From positions 1-17,722 of the forward strand of contig JAMOSM010000024.1 of the NCBI GenBank assembly GCA_027063075.1: a DNA stretch of 17,722 nt, read 5' to 3'. The DNA is from Nautiliaceae bacterium. Its GTDB lineage: Bacteria > Campylobacterota > Campylobacteria > Campylobacterales > Nautiliaceae. Of the stretch, positions 1 to 6,911 are shown one piece after another (position 1 is the stretch's first letter; each line of letters starts with the position of its first letter). The position numbers were made by a program, and so were the translations under genes. The notes under the pieces are model-generated. The model was not told where the DNA came from. It made no database searches and was given only the letters and a program-made list of their open reading frames with translations.

Positions 1-1192
1 CTTTTTTATTAATTACCATTGATATGCTAAAAGCGCCATCTTTTCCTAAATCCTGGTGGCAGTTTATAAATTTTGCGGCTTCACTGAAATCTCCTTTTTC
101 TATTAGTAAAAGTTTTTCTTTTTCCCTGTCAAAAAAAAATATTCCGTTTTCAATCCCGTCGATTCTGTTTATAAAAACAACAAAGTTTATTTTGTTTAAT
201 GTTGTTTTGGTATCAAAAGGCGGTAGGTTTTTTGGAAGGGTTTTATCTAAAATATCCAAAAATTCCTCTTTTTTTATAAATCTCTCCTTAAATCCAAGAG
301 CACTTCTTCTGTTTTTTATAATTTCAAAAGCGTTAAAAGGTGATGGAAAAAATTTAACAGAGCTGTTTTTTAGTTTTGTTTTAAAGAGTTTTTCTCTTTT
401 TAGGGCTTTTGCACTTTCGTAAATGATATCCCATCTTACTTTTTCTTTGGCTAAAGGGGAATGCTCAAGTAAAAATTCAAGATTTTCAAACTCTTTGAAG
501 TTTATTTTGGGTTTTTTGTCTGTATAAATATAAAAGGCTGCTTCAAAAATTTCATCTTCGTTTTTATAAAAGTTTGACTTATCAAGACCTATTAGTTTTT
601 CAAGTTCGGAGTCTTTATACTCACTGATATATTCCATTTTCCAGCCAAGCAAATTTGATGAAAATCTTGCAGCGGCTATTGCGTGGCCTGAATCGAGCAG
701 ACAGTATCTAAGAGCCCTTTCTCCGTATTTCCATGTTTCTCTTAAAGGGATTGAAGTTAAAATAAAAACTATTCCATTTTCAACTAACATATTATCGCTT
801 TTTGCTATCTCTTCTAAAGAGAATTCTTTTACGTTAAAATGATATACCCCATTTTGCCATATTATGTAAGCTTCTTCGGGATGAAGATTTCCGCTTGAGG
901 GATTAATTCTTACAGCCCATCTTAAATTAAGATACTCTTTTATTGCACTGAGTGCTAAAGAGTATTCAAAAAACTGAGAAATAGAATTAAAATCCATTTT
1001 TTTAGGTTCGTTTTTTAAATAGAGCTTTTCATAGGGAAGTTTTTTTGGATTTGATATTTTAAGAAGGATTTTTTTTGCTTTATAGTAGCTTTTATAAGGA
1101 TTTGGCTGGTTTTTCCAATCAAGATATCTGGGCGACTTTGCAAAACGGGTTGGGTGGTGTTTTGTCTGTTCGTGATAAAAAAGAGCTTTCAT
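1..1192 (-). CDS. SagB/ThcOx-type nitroreductase-family oxidoreductase, 3' end outside window
   Basis: The frame is open from an ATG at 1192 to the window edge, giving 397 visible residues with no stop, so the C-terminus is missing. Two nitroreductase-like modules are visible. The N-terminal one carries PSSGNLHPEEAY (about residues 99-110), the signature of SagB-type FMN oxidoreductases, followed by RALRYCLLDSGHAIAAARF. The second starts near residue 290 with the FMN-binding-type FEIIKNRRS and runs off the edge near CHQDLGKDGAFS. The family uses FMN and NAD(P)H-type chemistry, and members oxidise azoline rings in some peptide natural products. No precursor peptide or cyclodehydratase is visible, so the substrate is unknown; many bacteria carry such two-module proteins outside biosynthetic clusters. 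The start is supported by AAGGT just upstream and a -10 box 18 nt before the ATG. An A9 run (131-139) lies inside the gene but reads in frame. Confidence 0.85.
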   Translation of the reverse strand, partial: MKALFYHEQTKHHPTRFAKSPRYLDWKNQPNPYKSYYKAKKILLKISNPKKLPYEKLYLKNEPKKMDFNSISQFFEYSLALSAIKEYLNLRWAVRINPSSGNLHPEEAYIIWQNGVYHFNVKEFSLEEIAKSDNMLVENGIVFILTSIPLRETWKYGERALRYCLLDSGHAIAAARFSSNLLGWKMEYISEYKDSELEKLIGLDKSNFYKNEDEIFEAAFYIYTDKKPKINFKEFENLEFLLEHSPLAKEKVRWDIIYESAKALKREKLFKTKLKNSSVKFFPSPFNAFEIIKNRRSALGFKERFIKKEEFLDILDKTLPKNLPPFDTKTTLNKINFVVFINRIDGIENGIFFFDREKEKLLLIEKGDFSEAAKFINCHQDLGKDGAFSISMVINKK

Positions 1193-1210
1193 TTTTTACC
1201 TTTTTTATAC

Positions 1211-1216
1211 ATTATA
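1211..1216 (-). promoter_or_regulatory. -10 box for the nitroreductase gene
   Basis: TATAAT on the minus strand, 18 nt before the ATG at 1192, with T/A-rich DNA upstream and no convincing -35. This is the usual look of sigma-70 promoters in Campylobacterota. The leader would be only about 10 nt. Confidence 0.5.
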
Positions 1217-1218
1217 TC

Positions 1219-1246
1219 AAAAATTAGATAAAATTTATCCTTTTTG
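1219..1246. promoter_or_regulatory. Imperfect inverted repeat upstream of the nitroreductase promoter
   Basis: The core is GATAAA-A-TTTATC (1227-1239), flanked by CAAAAA on the left and TTTTTG on the right with unequal spacers of 3 and 2 nt. It lies directly upstream of the minus-strand -10 box and contains a plus-strand TAAAAT (1229-1234). It could be an operator. A chance palindrome in AT-rich DNA is also possible. Confidence 0.3.
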
Positions 1247-1262
1247 GAGTAAAGGAAGAAAA

Positions 1263-1319
1263 ATGAAATTTTTAAAAAAGAAGAAGGGTTTGAGATTTGT
1301 AATTATAATAGATGTATAA
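1263..1319 (+). CDS. Possible 18-residue micro-ORF
   Basis: ATG at 1263 is preceded by a good Shine-Dalgarno sequence (AAAGGAAG) and by a possible -10 (TAAAAT, 1229-1234). The peptide begins MKFLKKKKG and ends at TAA after 18 residues, just short of the end of the convergent histidine kinase gene. The lysine-rich start and short hydrophobic end match no family I recognise. It may be a remnant of a lost gene, a leader peptide or chance. It is the only possible gene in the 132-nt gap between the nitroreductase and kinase genes. Confidence 0.2.
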   Translation: MKFLKKKKGLRFVIIIDV

Positions 1320-1324
1320 AAAAA

Positions 1325-2467
1325 TCAGAAGTTTTGCTGAGGTAGTGAAGGAAATTCAATAATAAACTCAACTCCTCCCTGGCTTTTTACTTTTATTTTT
1401 GCTCCGTGAAGAGTTAAAATATTTTTTACAATGCTAAGTCCAAGTCCAAAACCTTTAATGTTTTTGTTGTGGGATTCATCGGCTCTATAGAATTCATCAA
1501 AAATAAAAGGGAGTTTTTCTTTTGGAATTCCTATTCCATTGTCTTTAATTTTAAGAATAATTTTGTTTTTTTGTTTATTAAGAATTATGTTAATATAGCT
1601 TGCCCCGTATTTTATTGAATTTTCTATAATATTGCTGATGGCAATTTTTAAAAGGGTTTTATCTCCTAAAATTTCATATTCATCTTCTCCAAAATCGAGT
1701 CTGAATTCTATTTTGTTTTCGTATTTTTCTACTATTTCAAACAAAAGTTCTTCTAAATCTATAGGAGTTTTTTTTATATTTTTATACTCTTTTGTCAAAA
1801 ATAGAAGTTTTTCTGTTATGTCATTTATGTAATTTATCTCATCAAGAAGGGATTTTAAAAGTTTTTCGTCGCATTTTTTATTCATTAAGGCTACTTCAAT
1901 TTCGCTTTTCATAATGGCAAGGGGGGTTTTTAATTCGTGTGAAACGTTTGAGTTAAACATTTTTAGCTTTTTAAAACTCATTTCGATCTGGTTTGCAATA
2001 GTGTCTATAAATTTATATCCTACTAATAAAACTATAAGGTAAATTATAAAAGAGATAATTATTGAGATGAATTTTATGATTTCAATTTTATCGTCGTTTG
2101 TGGAATAAAGGGTGGATATTTTTATAACATATCCATCTTTTATTTTTGTATAGGTTAAAACTTTTTCTTTTTTTATCGGGGTAAACATAATTTCTGTTGA
2201 AAAGCCCTCTTTTTCTTTTTGAAAATCTGGAGTTTTTTCGATAGTGATAAAAAGAGGAAAAATTTTGTAATGGTGCTGAATTTGATAAAGTTTTTTAGTA
2301 TTCCAGTGTTTAGGGTCTATTTCACTTGCGGCAATTACAAGTTTGTCTTTTAGGTGAGTATTAAAAGACTTTATAAGTCCAAACATTAAAGTGCCTTCAA
2401 AAAAGGCAATAATTAAAAAGACAACTAAGGCATATTTATAAAAAAGCTCGTTTCTTAAATTATTCAT
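1325..2467 (-). CDS. Two-component sensor histidine kinase
   Basis: An inner-membrane kinase of 380 residues. A first membrane helix (about 12-32) is followed by a periplasmic sensor of about 95 residues and a second helix (about 131-154). The HisKA domain has the phosphoacceptor His177 in NVSHELKTPL. The HATPase_c domain shows the N box (NIIENSIKYG), G1 box (DNGIGIPKEKLPFIFDEFYR) and G2 box (GFGLGLSIVKNI), so autophosphorylation should be intact. The linker after the second helix is short and I see no clear HAMP domain. The start overlaps the regulator gene by 8 nt, so the pair is coupled in one transcript with the regulator first. The signal is unknown: the periplasmic part matches no sensor domain I recognise. 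Confidence 0.93.
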   Translation of the reverse strand: MNNLRNELFYKYALVVFLIIAFFEGTLMFGLIKSFNTHLKDKLVIAASEIDPKHWNTKKLYQIQHHYKIFPLFITIEKTPDFQKEKEGFSTEIMFTPIKKEKVLTYTKIKDGYVIKISTLYSTNDDKIEIIKFISIIISFIIYLIVLLVGYKFIDTIANQIEMSFKKLKMFNSNVSHELKTPLAIMKSEIEVALMNKKCDEKLLKSLLDEINYINDITEKLLFLTKEYKNIKKTPIDLEELLFEIVEKYENKIEFRLDFGEDEYEILGDKTLLKIAISNIIENSIKYGASYINIILNKQKNKIILKIKDNGIGIPKEKLPFIFDEFYRADESHNKNIKGFGLGLSIVKNILTLHGAKIKVKSQGGVEFIIEFPSLPQQNF

Positions 2468-3128
2468 CGCTTATTTTATAGCCCATTCCTCTTATGGTTT
2501 TAATCAGTTTTTTATCAAAACCTTTGTCTATTTTTTTTCTTATATAAGATATGTGTGCCGTAATTACGTTTGAGTGCCTCTCTTCATTCATCTCCCATAA
2601 ATTTTCTTCAATCATCTCAGGAGTTACTATTTTATTTTTATTAATCATCAAAAGCTTTAAAAGCTCAAACTGCTTTGCCATAAGTTCAATTGGTTTTCCT
2701 GCTCTTTTTACTTCCTTAGTATCAAGGTTCATTTCTAAATCACCAACTCTAATTATATTTTCAGGTAATTTTTTGCTTCTTCTAAAAAGTGCTTTTAATC
2801 TTGCGATAAGTTCATTAAAATCAAAAGGTTTTGTTAAATAATCGTCTGCAATGCTAAGTCCTTCCACTTTGTCTTCAATATCGCTTTTTGCAGTTAAAAT
2901 CAAAGCAGGTGTATGGATATTCTCTTCTCTTAGTTTTTTAATAAGCTCTGTACCGCTAAGCTTTGGCAGCATCCAGTCAATTATTAAGACATCATATTTG
3001 TTGTTTTTTGCAAGATAAAGCCCTTCTTCCCCGTCTTTTGCAACATCAACCCTAAAGTTTTGTTTTTTGAGTCCTTCTTCAATGTTTTTAGCGAGTTTTT
3101 TATCATCTTCTACAAGTAACACTTTCAT
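2460..3128 (-). CDS. OmpR/PhoB-family response regulator
   Basis: A 222-residue DNA-binding regulator. The receiver domain (1-117) has the acidic pocket at E8-D9-D10, the phosphoacceptor Asp51 in LIIDWMLP, and Lys100 in YLTKPF. The C-terminal winged helix (about 125-220) has ELLKLLMINKN and the recognition-helix region HSNVITAHISYIRKKI, ending in IRGMGYKI as is typical for OmpR-type proteins. It is cotranscribed with the kinase at 1325-2467, its evident partner. One oddity: the usual G-A-D-D-Y before the Lys motif reads I93-A94-D95-D96-Y97, so the Gly is absent and the loop is one residue short. A strong AAAGGAG site precedes the ATG. OmpR-type regulators often bind direct repeats with about 11-bp spacing. 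Confidence 0.93.
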   Translation of the reverse strand: MKVLLVEDDKKLAKNIEEGLKKQNFRVDVAKDGEEGLYLAKNNKYDVLIIDWMLPKLSGTELIKKLREENIHTPALILTAKSDIEDKVEGLSIADDYLTKPFDFNELIARLKALFRRSKKLPENIIRVGDLEMNLDTKEVKRAGKPIELMAKQFELLKLLMINKNKIVTPEMIEENLWEMNEERHSNVITAHISYIRKKIDKGFDKKLIKTIRGMGYKISDE

Positions 3129-3142
3129 TTAAACTCCTTTAA

Positions 3143-3166
3143 GTTATATATTTTTTATTATATAAC
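3143..3166. promoter_or_regulatory. Inverted repeat over the response regulator promoter
   Basis: Perfect 8-bp arms GTTATATA (3143-3150) and TATATAAC (3159-3166) are separated by 8 nt. The right arm covers the minus-strand -10 box. A dimeric regulator bound here would control the two-component operon, possibly autoregulation. The arms are pure A/T apart from the outermost G/C, so chance is a real alternative. Confidence 0.35.
3157..3162 (-). promoter_or_regulatory. -10 box for the response regulator-kinase operon
   Basis: TATAAT on the minus strand, 28 nt before the ATG at 3128, with AAAGGAG between them. There is no clear -35. Confidence 0.5.
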
Positions 3167-3186
3167 ATAAATACCTAATTTAATGT

Positions 3187-3192
3187 TAAAAT
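3187..3192 (+). promoter_or_regulatory. Extended -10 box for tsaD
   Basis: TAAAAT preceded by TG (TGTTAAAAT), 19 nt before the tsaD ATG. The following ATTTCAATAAAAA is shared with the pyrG promoter at 5257. It diverges from the regulator promoter within the same 83-nt gap. Confidence 0.5.
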
Positions 3193-3211
3193 TTCAATAA
3201 AAAGGCAAAAA

Positions 3212-4198
3212 ATGATTTTAGCCATTGAGAGTAGCTGTGATGATAGCAGTATTGCTGTAATAGATATTTCTTCAAAAGAGCTTTTGTTTCATAAAAAAAT
3301 ATCCCAAGAGCTTGAGCATTCAAAATACGGGGGTGTTGTGCCTGAGCTTGCAAGCAGACTTCATGCAGAGGCTTTGCCTAAAATTTTGAAAGAGACTAAA
3401 AAATTTTTTCCACACCTTAAAGCTGTAGCCGTAACAAACGCCCCCGGTCTTAGTGTTACTCTGCAAGAGGGGGTTATTATGGCTAAGGCTTTGAGTATTG
3501 CTCTTAATCTGCCATTAATTGCTGTAAATCATTTAGTAGGGCATATTTATTCTCTTTTTATAGGAAAAGAGGAAATTAAATCTATGATGGTTTTACTTGT
3601 CAGCGGAGGGCATACAAAGCTTTTAAATTTTAACGGAATTGATGATGTTTGTGAGATTGCAACCACTCTTGATGACAGTTTTGGAGAGAGTTTTGATAAA
3701 GTGGCAAAAATGCTTGGGCTCGGGTATCCCGGAGGCCCTTTGATTGAAAATCTTGCAAAAAAAGGAAAATGCACTGTTACGCTGCCTTTGCCTCTTAAGA
3801 ATTCTCCTGATATAAAATTTAGTTATTCGGGTATAAAAAATGCTGTGCGTTTGGCAATTGAATCACAAAAATATACTTCTGAAGATATTGCAGCTTCTTT
3901 TCAAAAAAAAGCAATTGAACATCTTGTTTTTATGAGCAAAAGGGCTATTAGAAAATTTAGACCAAAAAATTTTGCTATAGTAGGGGGTGCAAGTGCAAAT
4001 TTAGTTTTAAGAAGCGAGTTTGAAAAACTCTCACGTGAATTTGGATTTAATTTGTTATATCCTGATATGAAATTTACTTCTGATAATGCCGCTATGATTG
4101 CGCGGGCCGGAGTTGAAATGTATAAAAAGAAAATGTTTGTAAATTATAAAGATTTAAAAATTATGCCAAGGGTTGAATTTAAAAAGTGTGAGGGTTAA
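3212..4198 (+). CDS. tsaD: tRNA N6-adenosine threonylcarbamoyltransferase TsaD
   Basis: TsaD (Gcp/YgjD/Kae1 family) transfers threonylcarbamoyl from threonylcarbamoyl-AMP to A37 of ANN-decoding tRNAs, working with TsaB, TsaC and TsaE. All family signatures are present: [12 protein letters not shown] at the N-terminus, [22 protein letters not shown], the metal-binding His107 and His111 in NHLVGH, the nucleotide-binding [39 protein letters not shown], and [10 protein letters not shown] near the C-terminus. At 328 residues it is of normal bacterial length. The ATG is preceded by an AAGG site and its own promoter, so it is probably a single-gene unit facing away from the two-component pair and towards rpsU. 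The partner proteins are not in this window. Confidence 0.97.
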   Translation: MILAIESSCDDSSIAVIDISSKELLFHKKISQELEHSKYGGVVPELASRLHAEALPKILKETKKFFPHLKAVAVTNAPGLSVTLQEGVIMAKALSIALNLPLIAVNHLVGHIYSLFIGKEEIKSMMVLLVSGGHTKLLNFNGIDDVCEIATTLDDSFGESFDKVAKMLGLGYPGGPLIENLAKKGKCTVTLPLPLKNSPDIKFSYSGIKNAVRLAIESQKYTSEDIAASFQKKAIEHLVFMSKRAIRKFRPKNFAIVGGASANLVLRSEFEKLSREFGFNLLYPDMKFTSDNAAMIARAGVEMYKKKMFVNYKDLKIMPRVEFKKCEG

Positions 4199-4224
4199 TC
4201 TTAAAAGTTTGACCCTTTTAATTT
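4190..4224 (+). terminator. Possible weak terminator after tsaD
   Basis: AGGGT (4191-4195) can pair with ACCCT (4212-4216), with one extra G-T pair outside, followed by TTTT and an AT-rich stretch. The hairpin starts at the tsaD stop codon. The loop is long (16 nt) and the stem short, so support is modest. Confidence 0.35.
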
Positions 4225-4238
4225 AAAAATAAAGAAGA

Positions 4239-4260
4239 AAAGCAGATTATAATCTGCTTT
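4239..4260 (-). terminator. Rho-independent terminator of rpsU, overlapping its stop codon
   Basis: A perfect 22-nt palindrome folds into stem AAAGCAGA / TCTGCTTT with loop TTATAA, followed on the minus strand by a T-rich tract (TTCTTCTTTATTTTT). The rpsU stop TAA (4247-4249) lies in the loop, so the last sense codons form the left arm. No T run follows on the plus strand, so it is mainly a minus-strand terminator. Confidence 0.7.
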
Positions 4261-4459
4261 CGAATCTTCTAAGCATCCAAAGTTTTCTAAGTATTTTTTT
4301 ACGAGTAGCGATTTTCTCTTTTTTGCGTCTTTCACTTGGAGGTTCATAAAATCTTCTTTTTCTAACCTCAACTACAATTAAGTTTCTATCTACTTGTCTT
4401 TTAAACTTTCTGTAAGCAGTTTCAAAATCTTCTCCCGGATGTACTACGATTCCTGGCAC
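4247..4459 (-). CDS. rpsU: 30S ribosomal protein S21 (GTG start)
   Basis: Small-subunit protein that binds near the 3' end of 16S rRNA and the anti-Shine-Dalgarno region. The 70-residue product begins PGIVVHPGEDFETAYRKFKRQVDRN after the initiator, continues through VRKRRFYEPPSERRKKEKIATRKKI and ends LRRFESRL, very like the Campylobacter protein. I chose the GTG at 4459 over the in-frame GTG at 4471. It gives the conserved PGI start and the usual 70 residues, and AAAGGTGG lies 8 nt upstream of it; the 4471 start would overlap that site. The hairpin terminator sits on the stop codon. It is transcribed alone, divergent from the lipoprotein gene. Confidence 0.95.
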   Translation of the reverse strand: MPGIVVHPGEDFETAYRKFKRQVDRNLIVVEVRKRRFYEPPSERRKKEKIATRKKILRKLWMLRRFESRL

Positions 4460-4485
4460 TGCTCTCACCACCTTTCATTATTTTT

Positions 4486-4502
4486 TTGCAAATGCAATTT
4501 TA
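4486..4502 (-). promoter_or_regulatory. rpsU promoter and start-site inverted repeat
   Basis: An extended -10 (TG-T-TAAAAT on the minus strand, hexamer 4497-4502) is followed by TTGCA-TT-TGCAA (4486-4497) around the expected transcript start. The leader of about 30 nt is longer than that of most genes here. The small hairpin could lie at the 5' end of the transcript or act as an operator. Confidence 0.4.
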
Positions 4503-4515
4503 ACATAAATTTTGA

Positions 4516-4521
4516 TAAAAT
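4516..4521 (+). promoter_or_regulatory. -10 box for the lipoprotein gene
   Basis: TAAAAT, 21 nt before the ATG at 4543, with AAGG between. It lies back to back with the rpsU promoter, the two hexamers 13 nt apart. Confidence 0.45.
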
Positions 4522-4542
4522 AATATCTAAAAAGGTAAAACT

Positions 4543-5256
4543 ATGAAAAAACTTTTCCTTTTTATAGGGATAATTTTTGTATTAGGGTGTGGTGGAAATA
4601 GTATAAGTGAAAAAGAGACAAGAGGACTTATAGTTCCTGTATATTTTTACAATCTTTCGGAATGGGACAGGGTTGTGGATGCTGATATTGACGAAATAGC
4701 GATTATAAATCCCTCAAACGGACCTGGAAGCAGTGTTGATGATAATTATGTAAATTTTATAAAAGCTTTGGTTAGTAAAGGCAAAAAACCGGTTGGATAT
4801 GTATATACAAAATGGGGCAGTAGGGATATTAGTGAAGTTAAGGATGATATTGATACCTGGCTCTCTTTTTATCCTCAGATTAAAGGTTTTTTTGTTGATG
4901 AGGCTGCCACGGGGGTTGATAAACTCTCTTATTATGAAGAGCTAAGAGATTATATTAAATCAAAAGGTGATTTTTATATAGTTTTAAATCCAGGAACCCA
5001 GCCAAATGCAGCCTATTTCAGTATAGCTGATAATATAGTTGTTTATGAAAGCAATCTTAGTGAATTAGATGAAAATTTGTGTAAAACATATATTGATAAA
5101 AGCTCTATTATCGTTTATGGGGTAACAAAAGATGAAATGATAAAAATTGTAAATAAGTATCACTGCCGTTATATTTACATAACAGACGATACACTGCCAA
5201 ATCCTTATGATACGCTTCCGAGTTATTTTGATGAGGAAATTAATGCTTTAAAATGA
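4543..5256 (+). CDS. Spherulin-4-like lipoprotein
   Basis: A 237-residue secreted lipoprotein. The signal peptide MKKLFLFIGIIFVLGC ends in a lipobox (VLGC, Cys16), so it should be lipid-anchored in the periplasm or outer membrane. The body resembles the spherulation-specific family 4 fold (Spherulin4, TIM-barrel type): it opens with LIVPVYFYNLSEWDRV, then IAIINPSNGPGSSVDDNY, KPVGYVYTKWGSRDI and the strand-end acidic motif GFFVDEAA (about residues 125-132), and later VLNPGTQPN. The family is related to glycoside hydrolases, and the acidic pair in FVDEA is where catalytic residues would be expected, but no substrate is known to me. It is monocistronic: its own promoter is upstream, and the pyrG promoter begins at its stop codon. 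Assignment is by motif recognition only. Confidence 0.75.
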   Translation: MKKLFLFIGIIFVLGCGGNSISEKETRGLIVPVYFYNLSEWDRVVDADIDEIAIINPSNGPGSSVDDNYVNFIKALVSKGKKPVGYVYTKWGSRDISEVKDDIDTWLSFYPQIKGFFVDEAATGVDKLSYYEELRDYIKSKGDFYIVLNPGTQPNAAYFSIADNIVVYESNLSELDENLCKTYIDKSSIIVYGVTKDEMIKIVNKYHCRYIYITDDTLPNPYDTLPSYFDEEINALK

Positions 5257-5262
5257 TATAAT
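5257..5262 (+). promoter_or_regulatory. -10 box for the pyrG operon
   Basis: TATAAT begins one nucleotide after the lipoprotein stop codon TGA (5254-5256) and lies 20 nt before the pyrG ATG. It continues into ATTTCAATAAAAA, shared with the tsaD promoter. Any -35 contacts must lie inside the lipoprotein coding sequence. Confidence 0.5.
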
Positions 5263-5282
5263 TTCAATAAAAAAGGGCATTA

Positions 5283-6911
5283 ATGACAAAATATATTTTT
5301 GTGACGGGTGGTGTTTTAAGCTCTCTTGGAAAAGGTATAACCTCAGCTTCTATTGCAACTCTTTTACAGCATAGCGGTTTTAAAGTCTCTATGGTAAAAA
5401 TAGACCCTTATATCAACGTAGACCCAGGAACTATGTCTCCTTTTGAACACGGAGAGGTGTTTGTTACGGAAGACGGGGCTGAGACAGATCTTGATATCGG
5501 GAATTATGAGAGATTTTTAAATAAAAACCTTGGCAAAAAAAACAACTTTACAACAGGACAGATTTATTTAAGTGTTATTGAAAAAGAGCGTCGAGGGGAT
5601 TATCTTGGAAAGACTGTTCAGATTATTCCACATATTACAGACGAAATTAAAAAAAGAATAAAAGATGTAGCTAAAGATGTGGATATTGTGGTAGTAGAAC
5701 TTGGAGGAACCGTTGGGGATATTGAGGGACTTCCGTTTTTAGAAGCGGTTAGACAAATTAAGCACGAAGTTGGTAAAAACAATGCAATGTTTGTGCATGT
5801 TACGTTAATTCCTTATATAAAAGCTGCAGGGGAATTGAAAACAAAACCGACTCAGCACAGCGTTCAGGAACTTAGACGTATCGGTATTACTCCTCATATG
5901 ATTGTTGCAAGAACGGAAAAACCTCTTCCAAAATCACTAAAAGAAAAACTAGCAGACTCTTGTGATGTTGAAAGAGATGCGGTCATAGAGGCAGTTGATG
6001 CCCCGACAGTTTATCAGGTTCCTCTTAATTTTTTAAATCAGGACATTTTAAAACCTATTGCAAGACAGCTTGATTTAGGAGAGCTTCATCCTGATATGAG
6101 CGAATGGAATTATCTTGTTAAAAAAATAATTTCCCCTCAAAAAGAGGTAAAAATAGCATTTGTAGGAAAATATCTGCAACTTAAAGAGTCTTATAAATCA
6201 TTAATAGAAGCACTTATTCACAGTGGTGCCCATCTTGATATGAAAGTAAATATAGAGTGGGTTGATAGCGAAAAAATAGAAAAAATGAATGATGAAGAGT
6301 TAAAAGAGGTATTTAGTGAAGTAAGCGGTATTTTAGTTCCTGGCGGATTTGGTGAGAGGGGAGTTGAAGGAAAGCTAAAAGCTATTAGATATGCAAGGGA
6401 AAACAGAGTTCCTTATCTTGGAATCTGTCTTGGTATGCAGCTTGCAGTAATTGAGTTTGCAAGAAATGTTTTAGGGCTTAAATATGCAAATTCTCAGGAG
6501 TTTGACCCTGATACCTCTGAGCCTGTTGTCTATTTAATTGACGAGTTTATTGACGCTAGCGGACAAAAACAGATTAGAACCCATAAATCCCCTCTTGGCG
6601 GAACTATGAGACTTGGAGGGTATGAGTGCTTAATAAAACCTGACACAAAGCTTTATGAAGCATATAAAACAGATAAAGTAATTGAAAGACACCGCCACAG
6701 ATATGAGGTAAATTCTGCTTATGAAAAAGCCTTAGAAGAAAATGGAATGATTATAAGTGGTAAAAGCAAAGAGGGGCTTATTGAAGCTGTGGAACTTAAA
6801 GACCATCCTTGGTTTGTTGGAGTTCAGTTTCACCCTGAATTTACAAACAAATTAAAAACGCCAAACAGAGTTATTATGTCGTTTGTTGAGAATGCTTATA
6901 AAAATAAATAA
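5283..6911 (+). CDS. pyrG: CTP synthase
   Basis: Converts UTP to CTP with ATP, using ammonia from glutamine. The 542-residue protein has the usual two domains. The N-terminal synthetase starts [15 protein letters not shown] (P-loop-like ATP site), then [25 protein letters not shown] and [14 protein letters not shown]. The C-terminal class I glutamine amidotransferase has nucleophile Cys382 in GICLGMQ, the oxyanion region VPGGFGERG, and His517 and Glu519 in QFHPEF, so glutamine hydrolysis should be intact. It heads a gap-free five-gene run: its stop codon TAA shares an A with the recJ ATG. The pyrG-recJ order also occurs in Campylobacter and Helicobacter, which supports the Campylobacterota assignment. 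Confidence 0.98.
   Translation: MTKYIFVTGGVLSSLGKGITSASIATLLQHSGFKVSMVKIDPYINVDPGTMSPFEHGEVFVTEDGAETDLDIGNYERFLNKNLGKKNNFTTGQIYLSVIEKERRGDYLGKTVQIIPHITDEIKKRIKDVAKDVDIVVVELGGTVGDIEGLPFLEAVRQIKHEVGKNNAMFVHVTLIPYIKAAGELKTKPTQHSVQELRRIGITPHMIVARTEKPLPKSLKEKLADSCDVERDAVIEAVDAPTVYQVPLNFLNQDILKPIARQLDLGELHPDMSEWNYLVKKIISPQKEVKIAFVGKYLQLKESYKSLIEALIHSGAHLDMKVNIEWVDSEKIEKMNDEELKEVFSEVSGILVPGGFGERGVEGKLKAIRYARENRVPYLGICLGMQLAVIEFARNVLGLKYANSQEFDPDTSEPVVYLIDEFIDASGQKQIRTHKSPLGGTMRLGGYECLIKPDTKLYEAYKTDKVIERHRHRYEVNSAYEKALEENGMIISGKSKEGLIEAVELKDHPWFVGVQFHPEFTNKLKTPNRVIMSFVENAYKNK

Noticed and set aside
131..139. A9 tract in the nitroreductase gene as a phase-variable site
   Set aside because: The gene reads through it in frame (Phe-Phe-Phe-Asp) and no broken frame is seen; such runs are common in this AT-rich DNA.
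24..422. Plus-strand 132-codon open frame
   Set aside because: It is the antisense shadow of the nitroreductase gene, whose PSSGNLHPEE-type motifs and open frame on the minus strand are clear; the plus product is a low-complexity Phe/Ser/Leu string.
4460..4471. Upstream GTG (4471) as the start of rpsU
   Set aside because: It would place the start inside the AAAGGTGG ribosome-binding site and add four residues not found in epsilon-type S21.
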